From positions 3,906,001 through 3,970,000 of the forward strand of contig NZ_RDTE01000003.1 of assembly GCF_004125265.1 (NCBI RefSeq): a DNA stretch of 64,000 nt. The letters are read 5' to 3'. The position numbers and the translations under genes were made by a program. The notes below the pieces were generated by a model, which saw only the letters and a program-made list of their open reading frames with translations, searched no databases and had not been told where the DNA came from. Shown in pieces: positions 1 through 7,810 of the stretch. The stretch comes from Streptomyces lydicus (lineage in GTDB: Bacteria > Actinomycetota > Actinomycetes > Streptomycetales > Streptomycetaceae). Positions within the stretch are counted from its first letter, which is position 1, and the number at the start of each line of letters is the position of its first letter.

Positions 1-560
1 TTGCCGATGACGCTGCGCGGCCGGGCGAGTTCGATCTTGCGGAGCTGGGCGCCCTTGACGCCCAGCGCGTCCACCGAGATCTCGATGCCCGGAGCGATCA
101 CGCCGCCGACGTACTCGCCGCGCGCGCTGACCGCGTCGAAGGTGGTGGCCGTGCCGAAGTCGACGACCACCGCCGGGCCGCCGTAGAGCTCGACGGCCGC
201 CAGGGCGTTGATGATCCGGTCGGCGCCGACCTCCTTGGGGTTGTCCATCAGGATCGGTACGCCCGTTTTGACGCCCGGCTCCACCAGGACGGCGGGGACG
301 TCGCCGTAGTAGCGGCGGGTCACCTCGCGCAGCTCGTGCAGCACGGAGGGGACCGTGGAGCAGATGGAGATGCCCTCGATGCCGTCGCCCAGGTCGTCGC
401 CGAGCAGCGGGTGCATGCCCATCAGGCCCTGGAGGAGGACGGCGAGCTCGTCGGCGGTGCGCCGGGCGTCGGTGGAGATCCGCCAGTGCTCGATGATCTC
501 CTCACCGTCGAAGAGGCCGAGCACGGTGTGGGTGTTGCCCACGTCGATGGTCAGGAGCAT
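1..560 (-). CDS. coaX: Type III pantothenate kinase, 3' end cut by window edge
   Basis: Phosphorylates pantothenate in the first step of CoA synthesis in the cytosol. The N-terminus reads MLLTIDVGNTHTVLGLF, the DxGNT phosphate-binding motif of the ASKHA-fold type III kinases. Further on are PNKEVGADR-type (here DNPKEVGADRIINA) and DFGTATTFD motifs that also mark CoaX. About 186 residues are present; the C-terminus lies outside the window. The ATG is preceded by a GGAGG-type ribosome site (cggaggaggtgcggagc). It lies downstream of nadC in the same direction, so CoA and NAD genes are probably co-transcribed. A 32-bp copy of its own start region lies 104 bp upstream. Confidence 0.95.
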   Translation of the reverse strand, partial: MLLTIDVGNTHTVLGLFDGEEIIEHWRISTDARRTADELAVLLQGLMGMHPLLGDDLGDGIEGISICSTVPSVLHELREVTRRYYGDVPAVLVEPGVKTGVPILMDNPKEVGADRIINALAAVELYGGPAVVVDFGTATTFDAVSARGEYVGGVIAPGIEISVDALGVKGAQLRKIELARPRSVIG

Positions 561-665
561 GCTCCGCACCTCCTCCGGTTCACGTCATGCACGAAGGGCT
601 CGCCCGGGGTGGCGGGTGGGGCGACGGGTGGGCGGGTGTTGCCCACGTCGATGGTCAGGAGCATG
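530..665 (-). repeat. 32-bp direct duplication of the coaX start
   Basis: Positions 530-561 and 634-665 are identical. The unit includes the coaX ATG, its first ten codons and one upstream base. The upstream copy begins a 37-codon reading frame (664 down to 551) that starts MLLTIDVGNT, then runs through proline-rich sequence. It ends at a TGA inside the genuine coaX start region. The duplicate ATG lies 5 nt after the nadC stop codon (TGACGGCCATG). The copies are 104 bp apart, so the duplicate is out of frame with coaX. Whether the mini-frame is translated is unknown. Confidence 0.9.
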
Positions 666-669
666 GCCG

Positions 670-1776
670 TCAGCTGCCCTCACGCGCGTCGTCGTCCGCG
701 TCGTCGTCCGCGTCCTTCGCGCCCTGCCCGTCGTCCTCGCGCAGGTCGAGGCCGATGTCGAGGATCGGGGAGGAGTGCGTGAGCGCACCCACCGCGAAGT
801 AGTCGACGCCGGTCTCGGCGTAGGCGCGGGCGTTGTCCAGGGTCAGCCGGCCCGACGACTCCAGCATCGCGCGCCCGGCCACCAGCTCCACGGCCTCGCG
901 GGTCTGCTCCGGGGTGAAGTTGTCCAGCAGGATCAGATCGGCGCCCTCGGCGAGGATCGGCGGGATCTGGTCGATCCGGTCGACCTCCACCTCGATCGGC
1001 ACACCGGGGAACTCGGCCCGTACGGCCGTGAACGCCGCGGCGACGCCGCCCGCCGCGATCACGTGGTTGTCCTTGATCAGCGCCGCGTCCGACAGCGACA
1101 TCCGGTGGTTGACACCGCCGCCGCAGCGCACCGCGAACTTCTCCAGGGCGCGCAGCCCCGGCGTCGTCTTACGGGTGTCGCGGACCTTGGTCTTCGTCCC
1201 GTCGAGCGCGTCGGCCCAGGCCCGGGTGGCGGTCGCGATGCCCGACAGGCGGCACAGGATGTTCAGCGCGCTGCGCTCGGCGGTGAGCAGGTCGCGGGTG
1301 CGGGTGGTGACGCTCAGCAGCGGGGTGCCGGCCGCGACCCGATCGCCGTCCTCGACGTGCCGCTCGACCGCGAACTCGTCGGTGCACACGATGGACAGCA
1401 CCGCCTCGGCGATCCGCAGTCCGGCGACCGTACCGGCCTCACGGGCCGTGAAGTCGCCGGTGGCGACCGCGTCCTCGGGGACGGTGGCCACGGTCGTGAC
1501 GTCCACGCCCTGGTCGAGGTCCTCCTCGACGGCGAGGTGCGCGATGTCCTCGACCTGTACGGGGTCGAGCCCGGCGGCCACCAGCAGTGCGGCCAGGTCG
1601 GGGTCGAGGCCGCAGGTCAGCGGGTCGAGCTCATACCCGCCCTCGTCGCCGCCGCAGCCGCAGGCGTCGCCGCAGCCGCCGGCCGAGGCGCCGCCGGTGG
1701 GGGCGCCGATCTGGAGGAGGGGGAGGTCGTCGCGGGTGCTGCTCACGGGCTGGGCTCCGTCTTCGTGGAAAGTCAT
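670..1776 (-). CDS. nadC: Nicotinate-nucleotide pyrophosphorylase (quinolinate phosphoribosyltransferase)
   Basis: Converts quinolinate and PRPP to nicotinate mononucleotide, CO2 and PPi in de novo NAD synthesis. The catalytic core contains DTRKTTPGLRALEKFAVRCG and the KDNH(V) motif of QPRTase. The protein is 368 aa against about 285 for the usual enzyme. The extra length is a Gly/Cys-rich N-terminal leader (GGCGDACGCGGDEGG, roughly residues 32-46) and a strongly acidic C-terminal tail (residues about 350-366). The leader might bind metal; that is inference only. It sits 72 nt downstream of nadB and is followed by coaX, consistent with one operon read leftwards. Confidence 0.95.
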   Translation of the reverse strand: MTFHEDGAQPVSSTRDDLPLLQIGAPTGGASAGGCGDACGCGGDEGGYELDPLTCGLDPDLAALLVAAGLDPVQVEDIAHLAVEEDLDQGVDVTTVATVPEDAVATGDFTAREAGTVAGLRIAEAVLSIVCTDEFAVERHVEDGDRVAAGTPLLSVTTRTRDLLTAERSALNILCRLSGIATATRAWADALDGTKTKVRDTRKTTPGLRALEKFAVRCGGGVNHRMSLSDAALIKDNHVIAAGGVAAAFTAVRAEFPGVPIEVEVDRIDQIPPILAEGADLILLDNFTPEQTREAVELVAGRAMLESSGRLTLDNARAYAETGVDYFAVGALTHSSPILDIGLDLREDDGQGAKDADDDADDDAREGS

Positions 1777-1785
1777 CGGTGAGTC

Positions 1786-1850
1786 GGCGGGATCGGTGGA
1801 TCGGCGGGATCGATGGTTCGGTGGATCGGTGGACCGGTGGACCGGTGGTC
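1786..1850. repeat. Degenerate cggtgga(t/c) tandem repeat between nadB and nadC
   Basis: The 72-nt gap between nadB and nadC is made almost entirely of imperfect 8-9 bp units of the type ggatcggt/ggaccggt. The last units end at the nadB stop codon. The block would form the nadC 5' leader if transcription reads through from nadB. I see no separate promoter in it. Confidence 0.7.
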
Positions 1851-3687
1851 AGGAGGCCGTGGTCGGCGGGAAAGCGGCGGTCTCCGTGGTGTGGAGGGTC
1901 AGCGCGCGGTCCGCTTCCAGGGTGATGCGGAAGTGTCGGCGCCAGGAGGCATCGTCCCGGTCCGGGTGGTCCTCGCGCCAATGGCAGCCGCGGGTCTCCG
2001 TGCGGCGCTGTGCCGCGGCGACCAGCACCCGGGCGACACACAGGAGGTTGGTGGCCTCCCAGGCCTCCACGCCGGGCTCCGGGGACTTGTGGGTGGTGTC
2101 GGCGCCGGCCTCCGTCGCCTCGCGGTGGAGGCGGTCCAGTTCGGCGGCGGCGCGGGCGAGGCTCCCGGCGCTGCGCAGCACACCGGCTCCGGCGGTCATG
2201 ATCCGCTGCACGGCGGTACGGGTCTCGGGGGCAAGGAGGGGGAGGGTGGTGCGCGGCGCGGATGCCGGGGCGGGATCTGCCGCGGGCGCCGGGGTGGGCG
2301 CCGGGTCGGAGTGCGTGACGGACGCCGGAGCGGGATCCGTGGTGGACGCCCGGTCGGGCTCCGTAGCGCGCGCCGGGGCGGGGCCTTCGGCGATGTCAGC
2401 GGCGATCCGCTCCGCGAAGACCAGGCCCTCCAGGAGGGAGTTGGAGGCGAGCCGGTTGGCGCCGTGGACGCCGGTGCAGGCGACCTCGCCGCAGGCGTAG
2501 AGGCCCGGGACCGTGGTGCGCCCGCGCAGGTCGGTGCGTACGCCGCCGGAGGCGTAGTGCGCGGCCGGGGCGACCGGTATCGGCTCGGTGACCGGGTCGA
2601 TGCCGTGGCTTCGGCAGGCGGCGAGGATGGTGGGGAAACGGGTCTCCCACATCTGCGCGCCGAAGTGCCGGCCGTCCAAATACATGTTCTCGACGCCCTG
2701 TTCGTGCGCCCGGCGCATGATCGCCTTGGCGACGATGTCGCGCGGCGCCAGCTCGGCGAGTTCGTGCTGCCCGACCATGAACCGGGTGCCGCCGGCATCG
2801 ACGAGGTGTGCGCCCTCGCCCCGTACGGCCTCGGAGATCAGCGGCTGCTGGCCTTCCGCGTCCGGGCCCAAATACAGGGGGGTGGGGTGGAATTGGACGA
2901 ATTCCAGGTCGGAGACCTCCGCGCCGGCGCGCAGCGCCAGCGCCACCCCGTCGCCGGTGGAGACCGCCGGGTTGGTGGTCGCGGAGAAGACCTGTCCCAT
3001 GCCCCCGGTGGCGAGCACCACCGCCGGGGCGTGGACGGCGCCGACGCCGTCGTGCTGGCCCTCCCCCATGACGTGCAGGGTGACGCCGGACGTGTGGCCG
3101 TCGGCGTCCGTGAGCAGGTCGAGGACGAGGGCGTTCTCGATGGTCCGCAGCCCGGCGGCGCGGACCGCCTCGACGAGCGCGCGGGAGATCTCGGCCCCGG
3201 TGGCATCACCGCCGGCGTGGGCGATACGACGGCGGTGGTGGCCGCCTTCGCGGGTGAGCGCTATCTCGTCGCTGTCCGGTGCGGTGTCGAAGCGGGCGCC
3301 GGTGCGGATCAGCCGGTGGACGGCGTCCGGGCCCTCGGTGACCAGGGTCCGTACGGCCGCCTCGTCGCACAGTCCGGCGCCTGCCACGAGGGTGTCGGCC
3401 AGATGCTGTTCCGGGGTGTCGCCGTCGCCCAGAGCCGCCGCGATACCGCCCTGCGCCCAGCGCGTGGAGCCGTCGTCCAGGCGGGCCTTGGTGACGACGA
3501 CGGTGCGGCGGCCGGCCGCGGCGCAGCGCAGCGCGGCGGTCAGCCCCGCCACTCCCGAGCCCACGACCACGACATCCGCTTCGATGGACCAGCCGGGGGC
3601 GGGGGCCTTCAGGCGTATGCCGGTGCCTGATACGGGGCCGGTGCCCGCTCCGCTGTCGGGGCCGGTGCCTGTTCCGGTGGCGGTCAT
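1849..3687 (-). CDS. nadB: L-aspartate oxidase
   Basis: FAD enzyme that oxidises L-aspartate to iminoaspartate, the first step of de novo NAD synthesis. The dinucleotide-binding fold VVVVGSGVAGLTAAL is near residue 40. The substrate/FAD signatures GGHHRRRI, DLEFVQFHPT and GEVACTGVHGANRLASNSLL follow in the normal order. The protein is 612 aa, longer than usual because of a Pro/Ala/Thr-rich insert of about 45 residues (roughly 430-475) between the FAD domain and the C-terminal helical domain. The start ATG overlaps the panC stop by 4 nt (ATGA), indicating translational coupling. No nadA is present in the window; it must lie elsewhere if the pathway is complete. Confidence 0.95.
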   Translation of the reverse strand: MTATGTGTGPDSGAGTGPVSGTGIRLKAPAPGWSIEADVVVVGSGVAGLTAALRCAAAGRRTVVVTKARLDDGSTRWAQGGIAAALGDGDTPEQHLADTLVAGAGLCDEAAVRTLVTEGPDAVHRLIRTGARFDTAPDSDEIALTREGGHHRRRIAHAGGDATGAEISRALVEAVRAAGLRTIENALVLDLLTDADGHTSGVTLHVMGEGQHDGVGAVHAPAVVLATGGMGQVFSATTNPAVSTGDGVALALRAGAEVSDLEFVQFHPTPLYLGPDAEGQQPLISEAVRGEGAHLVDAGGTRFMVGQHELAELAPRDIVAKAIMRRAHEQGVENMYLDGRHFGAQMWETRFPTILAACRSHGIDPVTEPIPVAPAAHYASGGVRTDLRGRTTVPGLYACGEVACTGVHGANRLASNSLLEGLVFAERIAADIAEGPAPARATEPDRASTTDPAPASVTHSDPAPTPAPAADPAPASAPRTTLPLLAPETRTAVQRIMTAGAGVLRSAGSLARAAAELDRLHREATEAGADTTHKSPEPGVEAWEATNLLCVARVLVAAAQRRTETRGCHWREDHPDRDDASWRRHFRITLEADRALTLHTTETAAFPPTTAS

Positions 3688-4976
3688 CGGGTCGCTCCGA
3701 GGGGGCCTTGAGGGGTGGTGGGGGGTGCGGCGGGTGCGGCGGAAGTGGCTGCGTCCGTAGTGGCGCCGTCGTGCCCGGTGGCGTCACTACGGTGGGCGTT
3801 CGTTCCCTGCGGGCGTCCGGCTCCGAAGACGAGACGGATGTTGTCGATGAGCCGCGTGCTGCCGACCTTGGCCGCGACCGCGAGGATGGCTTCGCCCTCG
3901 TACGCATCCGGGATCTCGGTGAAATCGGACGGGTCGACCAGGGCCAGGTAGTCCAGCGTGAGCGGCGGGTCGAACCGGGCGGCGTCCTCCAGCACCGCGC
4001 GGGCCGCGGCGCGCGCCACGGAGGGGCCGTGCAGGGGGCCGGCGGCGGCGTAGGCGACGGCGTGCGCGTCGGCGGCCGCCCGGTCCTCGCCGAGGGCGGC
4101 CAGGGCGGCGGAACGGTGCTGGGCCGCATGGCCCACGGAGGCGGCGCGGGCGCGCAGCGCCTCCTCGGCGGCGAGCCGGTCGCGGGCCGCGAACAGCGCC
4201 GCCGACAGCGCGAGCGCGGTGCTCCGCTCCGGGGCCGAGAGGTAACGGTTGCGGCTGGAGAGGGCGAGGCCGTCCTCCTCGCGCACCGTGGGGACGCCGA
4301 TGATCTCGACGGGAAAGTTGAGGTCGGCGGCCATCCGGGTGATGACCGCGAGCTGCTGGGCGTCCTTCTGGCCGTAGAAGGCGAGGTCCGGCGCGGTCAG
4401 GTGAAGCAGCTTGGCGACCACGGTCAGTACGCCGTCGAAGTGGCCGGGGCGGCTGGCGCCCTCCAGGAGGGTGCCCATGGGCCCCGCGGCGATCCGGATC
4501 TGCGGCTCTCCGCCGGGGTAGACCTCGTCGGCGGACGGGGCGAAGACCACGTCCGCGCCGGCCGCCGCGGCCAGCTCGACATCCGCGTCGAGGGTGCGCG
4601 GATAGCGGTCCAGGTCCTCCCCCGCGCCGAACTGCAGCGGGTTGACGAAGACCGTGACGACGACCTGGCCCCCCGGACCGACCCGGCGACGGGCGGCGCG
4701 GATCAAGGTGGCGTGGCCCTCGTGCAGTGCGCCCATGGTCATGACGACGGCGCGCGCGCCGGCGCGGCGGGGCAGGTCGCGCAGGGCGGCGGCGGTGTGG
4801 ACGAGGTGGACGGGATGGACTGCGTCCAGGGGCGGGGCGGCGTGGCCTGTGTCCATGGCCTGTGCGGGGTGACCGGCGTCGGCGGGCGGGGCGGCGTGGC
4901 CGGCGTCGGCGGGGCGGCGGGCCCGGCCCCCGTCCATGGGCTGGTCCGGGTCCGGAGTCCGCGGCGCGGCGGTCAT
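3684..4976 (-). CDS. panC: Pantoate--beta-alanine ligase with repetitive N-terminal extension
   Basis: Condenses pantoate and beta-alanine using ATP to make pantothenate. The conserved start of the fold (VVMTMGALHEGHATLIRAA) includes the HxGH nucleotidyl-transfer motif, and FYGQKDAQQL and SSRNRYLS are also present. The usual length is about 280-330 aa; here it is 430. The extra N-terminal 60 or so residues are built from imperfect repeats of DAGHAAPP type (ADAGHAAPP, ADAGHPAQ, DTGHAAPP, DAVHPVH). The start overlaps the stop of the upstream gene by 4 nt (ATGA), and the stop overlaps nadB in the same way. Confidence 0.94.
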   Translation of the reverse strand: MTAAPRTPDPDQPMDGGRARRPADAGHAAPPADAGHPAQAMDTGHAAPPLDAVHPVHLVHTAAALRDLPRRAGARAVVMTMGALHEGHATLIRAARRRVGPGGQVVVTVFVNPLQFGAGEDLDRYPRTLDADVELAAAAGADVVFAPSADEVYPGGEPQIRIAAGPMGTLLEGASRPGHFDGVLTVVAKLLHLTAPDLAFYGQKDAQQLAVITRMAADLNFPVEIIGVPTVREEDGLALSSRNRYLSAPERSTALALSAALFAARDRLAAEEALRARAASVGHAAQHRSAALAALGEDRAAADAHAVAYAAAGPLHGPSVARAAARAVLEDAARFDPPLTLDYLALVDPSDFTEIPDAYEGEAILAVAAKVGSTRLIDNIRLVFGAGRPQGTNAHRSDATGHDGATTDAATSAAPAAPPTTPQGPLGATR

Positions 4977-5914
4977 CGGTCGCCTCCCTCGGGGCCGTGG
5001 TCGGGGGCGTCGGGGCCTTGGGCGAGCACATCAAGGAGGTCCGCGGCCAGTTCCGGCTTCAGCAGACCGTGGTCCAGGGCCCGGTCCGCGGTCGTACGGG
5101 CCATGGCGACGTACCCGGCGACGCTCTGCGGCGCATGCCGGCGCAGCTCCGTGATGTGGGCGGCGACCGTGCCGGCGTCCCCCCTGGCGACCGGGCCGGT
5201 CAGCGCCGCGTCACCGGAGCGCAGTGCGTTGTCCAGAGCGGCGCCGAGCAGGGGCCCCAGCATCCGGTCCGGGGCCTGCACACCCGCGTCGTGCAGCAGC
5301 TCCATCGACTGGGCCACCAGCGTGACCAGGTGGTTCGCGCCGATGGCGAGCGCCGCGTGGTAGAGCGGACGCGCCGATTCCGTGATCCACTCGGGCTCCC
5401 CGCCCATCTCGATGACCAGTGCCTCGGCGGCCATCCGCAGCTCGTCGGGCGAGGTCACCCCGAATGAGCAGCCGGCCAGCCGCTGGACGTCCACGGAGGT
5501 GCCGGTGAACGTCATGGCCGGGTGCAGGGCGAGGGGCAGGGCGCCGGCCCGGGTGGCCGGGTCCAGCACCGCGGTGCCGTACCGGCCCGAGGTGTGCACC
5601 AGCAGCTGGCCGGGCCTTACGGCGCCGGTCTCGGCGAGGCCGCTCACCAGGTCGGCCAGGGCGTCGTCGGGGACGGTCAGCAGCACGAGGTCGGCGCGGG
5701 CCAGCACCTCGGCCGGGGTGACCAGCGGGACATCGGGCAGCAGCTCGGCGGCACGCCGTACGGAGGCGTCGGAGACGCCCGACACGGCAACCGGACGATG
5801 CCCTGCGAGCTGCAGCGAAGCGGCGAGGGCGGGCCCGACACGGCCCGCGCCGACGACTCCGACGGTAAGCCGGGCGGGGCGGTCCTGGGCCTCGGTGGGT
5901 GGCATTGCATTCAC
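4973..5914 (-). CDS. Rossmann-like DUF2520 oxidoreductase-type protein
   Basis: The N-terminal NAD(P)-binding Rossmann domain starts LTVGVVGAGRVGPALAASL, and a DUF2520 helical domain follows (LHPAMTF, ANHLVTL region). The architecture is that of the 6-phosphogluconate dehydrogenase C-terminal-like family, which resembles ketopantoate reductase. Being the first gene before panC with a 4-nt overlap suggests a pantothenate-linked role, but the reaction is unproven. I chose GTG at 5914 because GGAAGG lies 10 nt upstream; ATG at 5905 is the alternative. An in-frame extension to 6316 exists but has no homology-like content. Confidence 0.85.
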   Translation of the reverse strand: MNAMPPTEAQDRPARLTVGVVGAGRVGPALAASLQLAGHRPVAVSGVSDASVRRAAELLPDVPLVTPAEVLARADLVLLTVPDDALADLVSGLAETGAVRPGQLLVHTSGRYGTAVLDPATRAGALPLALHPAMTFTGTSVDVQRLAGCSFGVTSPDELRMAAEALVIEMGGEPEWITESARPLYHAALAIGANHLVTLVAQSMELLHDAGVQAPDRMLGPLLGAALDNALRSGDAALTGPVARGDAGTVAAHITELRRHAPQSVAGYVAMARTTADRALDHGLLKPELAADLLDVLAQGPDAPDHGPEGGDR

Positions 5915-6035
5915 GCGGCGATGGCCTTCCGTTCCAGTCCGCGGGGGGTACCGGACGATTCCTCGCCATGCTACGCGAGTGTTTCCGGCGGCCTTCAGAG
6001 CTTTACGGAAGGTGAGACGGGGGTCTCTCATGAAG

Positions 6036-6044
6036 TTATCCACA
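6036..6044 (+). promoter_or_regulatory. DnaA-box-like TTATCCACA
   Basis: A perfect match to the E. coli DnaA box consensus TTATNCACA lies in the 280-bp gap between the divergent DUF2520/panC operon and the threonine-aldolase gene. Streptomyces oriC boxes favour TTGTCCACA, so this is one base off that preference. A single box is weak evidence and can arise by chance. Confidence 0.3.
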
Positions 6045-6194
6045 GGGGTCGCGGCTTCGCACGGGTCTGAGCGATGCTCGGTGCAGTGCCCGCGCGGAGG
6101 AATGGCCACGGCGTGGCAGAGGCATGGCAGCGGCATGGCAGCGGCGCTGCCGCGGGCCGGGAGAGAAGCAGCAGGCAGGGGGGCGTAGAAACAC

Positions 6195-7496
6195 ATGAGG
6201 CACATGAAGGAAGCGGGCGCGGGCGTCACGGGAGCGGGCGCGAGCGAGGGGGTCACGGGCTCGGACACCACAGGTCCAGACGGCACGAGCCCAGGCACCA
6301 CAGACCCAGGCGTCACGAGCGGCGCTCCCGGGGAGGGGGAGACCGCAGCGGCCGGGCTCGCGCGGAGGCTGGCCGCCTTCCGTGGCGCGGAGCGGCTGCT
6401 GACGGGGAGCGCGTCGCTGGAGACGGTCCGCGAGCGGCTGGACCGCCTGGTGGCCGAAGCTCCGGCCGGCTACGACCTGGACAGCCGGCCCGATTTCTAC
6501 GGCGACGAGGACAGCATCGTCGGCGAGCTGGAACGCCGGACCGCCGATGCCCTGGGCACCGAGGCCGCCGCCTTCTTCCCGAGCGGCACGATGGCCCAGC
6601 AGGTGGCGCTGCGCTGTTGGGCGGGGCGTACGGGCAACGCCACGGTCGCCGGACATCCGCTGTCGCATCTGGAGATGCACGAGCGCGACGCCTATGCCGT
6701 GGTCAGCGGGCTGCGCATGGTGCATCCGACGGACGCACCGCGGCTGCCGACCGCCGCGGAGGTGTCCGGCCTGGCGGAGCCTTTCGGGGCCCTCGCGCTC
6801 GAACTCCCGCTCCGCGACGCCGGATTCGTCCTGCCGTCGTGGGACGAGCTGACCGCGGTGGTGGCGGCGGCCCGGGAGCGGGATGCGGTGGTGCACTTCG
6901 ACGGCGCGCGGCTGTGGGAGTGCGGCCCGCACTTCGGCCGTACGCTCCCGGAGATCGCGGCCCTCGCGGACAGCGTGTATGTGTCCTTCTACAAGACGCT
7001 GGGCGGCATATCGGGCGCCGCGCTCGCGGGCAGCGAGGACTTCGTCGAGGAGGCGCGGACCTGGCAGCACCGGTACGGCGGCCGGCAGTTCCAGCAGTGG
7101 CCGGCCGCGCTGGCCGCCCTGATTGGTCTCGACCGTGAGCTGCCGCGCCTGCCGGAGTATGTGGCCCAGGCCGGGGTCGTGGCCCGCGCGCTGGGCGAGG
7201 GCCTGACCGGGGCCGGTGTCCCGTGGTTCAGGGTGCACCCAAAGGTGCCGCACACCCATCAGTTCCAGGTGTGGCTGCCGCACCCGCCCGCGCTGCTCGA
7301 CGAGGCCGTCGTGCGCCAGGCGGAGGAGACCGGGACGGGGCTGTTCCAGAGGTGGTTCGAGCCCGCCCCGGGCGGTCCGCCCGGGGTGGCGCTGACCGAG
7401 GTGACCGTTGCCGCCTCCGCCCTGGAGTGGACGGCGGGCGAGGTGCGGGCGGCCGTCAGGGCGTTCATGGAGTTCGTGGGCCGGGTCGGGGGGTGA
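6195..7496 (+). CDS. Threonine aldolase / beta-eliminating lyase family PLP enzyme
   Basis: Fold-type I PLP enzyme of the low-specificity threonine aldolase group, which cleaves beta-hydroxy amino acids to glycine and an aldehyde. The PLP lysine is in VSFYKTLGGISGAALAG. FFPSGTMAQQVALR and HFDGARLWEC are the expected phosphate and Asp/Arg cofactor motifs. At 433 aa it is longer than the usual 340-360. The first 50 or so residues are Gly/Thr/Pro-rich low complexity and probably disordered. There is no clear ribosome site before ATG 6195; ATG 6204 is an alternative. Its 3' end overlaps the convergent small gene by 32 nt. Confidence 0.85.
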   Translation: MRHMKEAGAGVTGAGASEGVTGSDTTGPDGTSPGTTDPGVTSGAPGEGETAAAGLARRLAAFRGAERLLTGSASLETVRERLDRLVAEAPAGYDLDSRPDFYGDEDSIVGELERRTADALGTEAAAFFPSGTMAQQVALRCWAGRTGNATVAGHPLSHLEMHERDAYAVVSGLRMVHPTDAPRLPTAAEVSGLAEPFGALALELPLRDAGFVLPSWDELTAVVAAARERDAVVHFDGARLWECGPHFGRTLPEIAALADSVYVSFYKTLGGISGAALAGSEDFVEEARTWQHRYGGRQFQQWPAALAALIGLDRELPRLPEYVAQAGVVARALGEGLTGAGVPWFRVHPKVPHTHQFQVWLPHPPALLDEAVVRQAEETGTGLFQRWFEPAPGGPPGVALTEVTVAASALEWTAGEVRAAVRAFMEFVGRVGG

Positions 7497-7710
7497 GGCG
7501 GCGCAGCCAGGCCGTGAGGCCCGGCCGCCCGCCCCGCCGGCCTGGTCCCCGAAGCCGGCTGCCGGGGTCCGTGACGACTGCTTGGAAGCGGCGCCACTGC
7601 TGGATCTCGTGCGCGGTGCGGACGGTGTGGGTGCCCGGGGCGGGTGGGGCTGCTTCACCTCGCCGGGCGGCGCGGTAGGTGTCGAGGAGGTGCTGCTGAG
7701 CGGCGTTCAT
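7465..7710 (-). CDS. Small hypothetical protein (81 aa)
   Basis: Begins MNAAQQHLLDTYRAARRGE and contains a short helical segment (HEIQQWRRFQAVV) followed by an Arg/Pro/Gly-rich tail. A GAAGGA ribosome site lies just before the ATG. It is divergent from the ArsR gene across a palindromic operator, so it may be controlled by that regulator. The 3' end overlaps the threonine-aldolase gene on the other strand. I recall similar small proteins in Streptomyces but know no function. Confidence 0.6.
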   Translation of the reverse strand: MNAAQQHLLDTYRAARRGEAAPPAPGTHTVRTAHEIQQWRRFQAVVTDPGSRLRGPGRRGGRPGLTAWLRRLTPRPGPRTP

Positions 7711-7746
7711 GTCCTTCACTGTGGGGCGGTTCGGGGGCCGGTGGCC

Positions 7747-7775
7747 CGTCGATTGACGGGAGCCGTCAATCGACG
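7747..7775. promoter_or_regulatory. Perfect 13-bp inverted repeat, probable ArsR operator
   Basis: Arms CGTCGATTGACGG (7747-7759) and its exact complement (7763-7775) flank a GAG spacer. The site lies between the divergent small gene (start 7710) and the ArsR-type gene (start 7811). This is the normal place for an autoregulatory operator that also controls the neighbour. TTGACG inside the left arm could serve as a -35 hexamer, so binding would block the promoter; that part is inference. Confidence 0.75.
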
Positions 7776-7810
7776 TCCGTGCAGGTGGTGGCCTCGCGCA
7801 TGATGGGCGC

